Origin: Planotetraspora kaengkrachanensis
GTDB lineage: Bacteria; Actinomycetota; Actinomycetes; Streptosporangiales; Streptosporangiaceae
Assembly: GCF_016862895.1 (NCBI RefSeq)
Contig: NZ_BONV01000012.1
Location: 1 to 64,000 of the forward strand
Length of the DNA stretch: 64,000 nucleotides
Reading direction: 5' to 3'
In this document: positions 61,445 through 64,000 of the stretch, one piece after another
How the letters are laid out: each line of letters starts with the position of its first letter
How positions within the stretch are numbered: the first letter of the stretch is position 1
Program-made: the position numbers and the translations under genes
Notes under the pieces: generated by a model
Seen by the model: the letters and a program-made list of their open reading frames with translations, nothing else
The model's database searches: none
Told to the model about the DNA's origin: nothing

Positions 61445-64000
61445 CGGGTGGCCTCCTGCTTCGGCACAACGAAGATCACAGCTACGGGGAAGAGGTGTTC
61501 ACGGGGGTCGCGGTAGCGGGCGGCGATGGCCTCAAGCTCGCGGTCCCGCTCGTCGGAAAGCCGCTGCAGGCGCCGCTGCCACGATTCGCGGTCGCGCCGG
61601 TACTGCTTCAGCTCCTCGGGGTTCCTGGTGGCCTCGATGAGACTGAAGAGCGCGTCGTCGTCCTCGTTCTCGGCGAGCTTGGCGCGGAGCGTGGCCGCGA
61701 ACTGGTCGAGGTTGGCGCTGATGCGCTGACGCTCGGCCTCCTGTCGCTTGGCGAGCGCGTTTTCCAGGGACTCACCGCGGGTCTTCGCCCGGGCCTGGAT
61801 GGCATCGAACAGGCTCTGCCGCATCGCCTGCCAGATGCCGGCGCAGTGACTCTGGACGTGAGGGGCGGCGGGCAGGCCGGTGGTGAGGGCCCGGTCGATG
61901 ATGCCGCCCAGGGTGCTGAGATTATCGAGGCGGCGGAACCGGCCGCTCTGCTGCGCCCAACCTCCGGCGTACAGAACTTCCTCATGGAGCCGGACGCCGT
62001 CGCCGCCCACGAGGACGTATCGGGCGTACGCGCCGATCAGCGTGGTCTCCAGCGCCGGGTCGTCGCTCACGACGGCGGTCACCCGGTGCAGACCGACGGC
62101 CGGATTGGACACTGCGGCCCGCAGCAGCCGGGTCGACATCGCGACCAGCGGATGGTTCAGGTGCGCGAGCACGACGTCGTCGCCCAGCTCCTTGACCACC
62201 AGCGGGTCGAAGGTGATCGGCCGCTGACGAGGCGTCTCCCCGTCTTTCGTGATCTTCTCCAGCAGGCCGGCGCCCGCTCGCTCCCAGGAGCCGGTCAGGG
62301 GCGGTACCTCGAACAGGCCCTCAGTGAGGTGCTTCTCCTCCAGGTAGGGCTTGAGCGGTTGCTGCCGGGCCAGGTCGAGCGCGGTGTCCACGACCCGCTT
62401 CACGTTCTGGGGGGTGATACCGAGCTCACTGACGGTCCCGTCGAGATTCGTGCGCAGCCTTCTGACCTGTTCGCCGACGTTGGACTCGACGGGGACGTCC
62501 TCGGGGGGAGCCTTCTCGTCGATGTCGTCGAGGCCGACGTTCTCCCCGAGCATGCGCCGCTGGACACGTTCGGAGATGACCGCGTTGACCGGGCCGAGGT
62601 CCTTCTGCTGCTGGGCGACCTTCTCCGCGATCCGGGCGAGAAACTCCAGATCGGCCTCGTAGGAGTCGACCGTCTCACCCTTGAAGACACCGACGAAGTG
62701 GAAGATCTCGGGAGTGCGCTGCTGGCCGTACCGGTCGATGCGGCCGATCCGCTGCTCCAGCTTGTTGGGATTGAACGGGATGTCGTAGTTGACGAGCCGA
62801 TGGCAGTGGTTCTGCAGGTCGATGCCCTCACCGGCGGCGTCGGTGGCGAGCAGGATCCGGACCGGGTAGTCGACCGGGTCCTTCTGGAACGCCTGCCGTA
62901 CGTGCTCGCGCTCCTCGACGGACAGGCCGCCGTGCAGGAGTTCGATGTGGTCACCGCCAAGCCCCTCCTGGTGCAGCAGCTCGGCGAGCCAGGTCTGGGT
63001 GTCGCGGTATTCGGTGAAGACGACGACACGCTCGTTTGTCCACTGACCTTCGGGCTTGGTCGCCGCTGTGAGGTAAGTGATGAGCTCCTGGGCCTTGGCA
63101 TCTGGCCGGGTGGAGTGGCGCTGCGCCCAGGCCCGCATCCGCTCGAGCAACTCGATCTCCTGCGCGGTCGCGCCCTCTTGAAGGGGGTGCGCCCGGTTGA
63201 CTGCGTCGTCCTCGGCCTCCGCCAGCGACTCGTCATCGAGAGTCGCCGTGTAGTCGTCGAATTCCTCTAGCCATTCGGGGATCTCGTCGGTCACGTCGGC
63301 GGCGACCTTAGCGTTCACCGTCTCGAGGTAGACGCCCACCGTGTGAAGGAAGGCGGCCGGGCTGGAGAAGAGCCGCTTCTTCAGCAGCAGCGTGACGAGG
63401 TCAGCCGCCTTGCGGCCCTTGTTCTTCGTCAGCCGCTTCTTGCGGAGGGTGGCGAACTCCTTCAGCAGGTCGTGGATCTCCCGCTCTTGCGGCGGATAGA
63501 GAACGGCGATGGACTTCGCGCTGCGCTCCATGAACCGCCGGGAGCCGTCGCCGTTGACGATGTCGCGCTTGAGGCGGCGGACGACGGTGTCCTTGACCGC
63601 GGCAGGGTCCGGATCGACGCCGCGGGCGAAGCGCTGGTCGTCGAGGGTCTCCAGGAGCGCCGTGAAGGACGCCTGGTAGCCGTTGTGCGGGGTGGCGGAA
63701 AGGAACAGCCGGTGAGTGAAATGCGGCGCCAGCATGCGGATCAGCTTGGTCTGCTGGGAGTCGACCGCGTAGACCTGCTTCGGCGCGGCCGGGGCGACGT
63801 GATGGGCCTCGTCGAGGATGAGCAGGTCGAACTCCCGTCTGTCACTGGACGGGTCGAGCACCTCGCCGAGCAGCCGCTGTGCCTTCTGCCCGCGTAACCA
63901 CGGGAGGCTGACGATCGTCAGCGAGTAGACCTCGAAGGGGTTGGCGGCGCTGCCGTGGGTGCGCCGGACGATCGCGCAACGCTCGGTGTCGATGATGGTG
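61441..64000 (-). CDS. drmD: DISARM SNF2 helicase DrmD, 5' end outside the window
   Basis: The frame is open to the right edge (64000), so motif I and the start lie beyond it. Visible are DEAH (LLILDEAHH), motif III (LSATPHNGY), motif V (TDAAGEGIDLQNHC) and motif VI (QRIGRIDRYGQQ). A long C-terminal coiled region follows, ending RDPREHLFPVAVIF. A GTG at 63861 is internal and should not be taken as the start. drmD is the class 1 hallmark and precedes drmMI here exactly as in described class 1 loci. Confidence 0.9.
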   Translation of the reverse strand, partial: TIIDTERCAIVRRTHGSAANPFEVYSLTIVSLPWLRGQKAQRLLGEVLDPSSDRREFDLLILDEAHHVAPAAPKQVYAVDSQQTKLIRMLAPHFTHRLFLSATPHNGYQASFTALLETLDDQRFARGVDPDPAAVKDTVVRRLKRDIVNGDGSRRFMERSAKSIAVLYPPQEREIHDLLKEFATLRKKRLTKNKGRKAADLVTLLLKKRLFSSPAAFLHTVGVYLETVNAKVAADVTDEIPEWLEEFDDYTATLDDESLAEAEDDAVNRAHPLQEGATAQEIELLERMRAWAQRHSTRPDAKAQELITYLTAATKPEGQWTNERVVVFTEYRDTQTWLAELLHQEGLGGDHIELLHGGLSVEEREHVRQAFQKDPVDYPVRILLATDAAGEGIDLQNHCHRLVNYDIPFNPNKLEQRIGRIDRYGQQRTPEIFHFVGVFKGETVDSYEADLEFLARIAEKVAQQQKDLGPVNAVISERVQRRMLGENVGLDDIDEKAPPEDVPVESNVGEQVRRLRTNLDGTVSELGITPQNVKRVVDTALDLARQQPLKPYLEEKHLTEGLFEVPPLTGSWERAGAGLLEKITKDGETPRQRPITFDPLVVKELGDDVVLAHLNHPLVAMSTRLLRAAVSNPAVGLHRVTAVVSDDPALETTLIGAYARYVLVGGDGVRLHEEVLYAGGWAQQSGRFRRLDNLSTLGGIIDRALTTGLPAAPHVQSHCAGIWQAMRQSLFDAIQARAKTRGESLENALAKRQEAERQRISANLDQFAATLRAKLAENEDDDALFSLIEATRNPEELKQYRRDRESWQRRLQRLSDERDRELEAIAARYRDPREHLFPVAVIFVVPKQEATR

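Noticed and set aside
61360-63270. 636-codon plus-strand frame opposite drmD
   Set aside because: Shadow of the helicase gene, no motif and no ribosome site.
63861-63861. GTG at 63861 as the start of drmD
   Set aside because: The frame stays open to the right edge and the helicase would lack motifs I and Ia if it began here.

Overview
The window is high-GC actinobacterial DNA. The evidence is codon use, frequent GTG/TTG starts, long chains of 4-nt start/stop overlaps, PknB-type kinases, LGEEHPDTL-type TPR arrays and a Tad pilus operon with a LysM/BTAD protein. A filamentous actinomycete (Streptosporangiales- or Streptomyces-like) is likely; the species cannot be read from the sequence.

Layout. 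0.1-2.6 kb (minus): membrane P-loop NTPase with nine near-identical 42-residue TPRs. 3.2-13.1 kb (minus): a 12-gene Tad/Flp pilus operon, from a lipoprotein and a CpaB-like SAF protein through TadZ, TadA, TadB, TadC, a small pilin and three TadE/G-like pseudopilins to a membrane LysM-BTAD protein. 13.3-15.8 kb: two small conserved genes divergent from a regulator plus NUDIX pair. 15.8-16.7 kb: a small hypothetical gene and an ISL3 transposase relic.

From 16.9 kb to the right edge the window is a dense defence island. (i) A ScoMcrA-like HNH enzyme that probably cuts phosphorothioated or methylated DNA (16.9-18.1 kb). (ii) A six-gene minus-strand locus at 19.1-28.3 kb with a PD-(D/E)xK nuclease, a paralogue that has lost the nuclease residues, a ParB-like protein, an SNF2 helicase, a DUF3883 nuclease-like protein and a zinc-ribbon DNA methylase. 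I do not recognise this combination as a named system and it is my main candidate for something undescribed. (iii) A kinase pseudogene cut by an IS256 element, whose right inverted repeat is in turn split by an ISL3 element with a perfect 8-bp target duplication (28.3-32.1 kb). (iv) A GHKL (sacsin/MORC-like) ATPase with a HepA-type SNF2 helicase and a divergent PD-(D/E)xK protein (32.1-39.8 kb), a second candidate. (v) An EVE/PUA-like protein, a fused GmrSD-type type IV enzyme, a RelE-UvrD helicase fusion and two Ser/Thr kinases (40.7-48.8 kb). (vi) A class 1 DISARM operon, drmD-drmMI-small ORF-drmA-drmB-drmC plus a methylase/specificity-like gene (48.8-64 kb); drmD runs off the window.

How the genes may work together: the methylases of (ii) and DISARM would mark self DNA, while the SNF2 and SF1/SF2 helicases and nucleases act on unmarked DNA. 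The ScoMcrA-like, GmrSD-like and EVE proteins would instead recognise modified invader DNA. The helicase, kinase and transposase calls rest on visible motifs. The grouping into functional systems is inference from strand, overlap and gene content.
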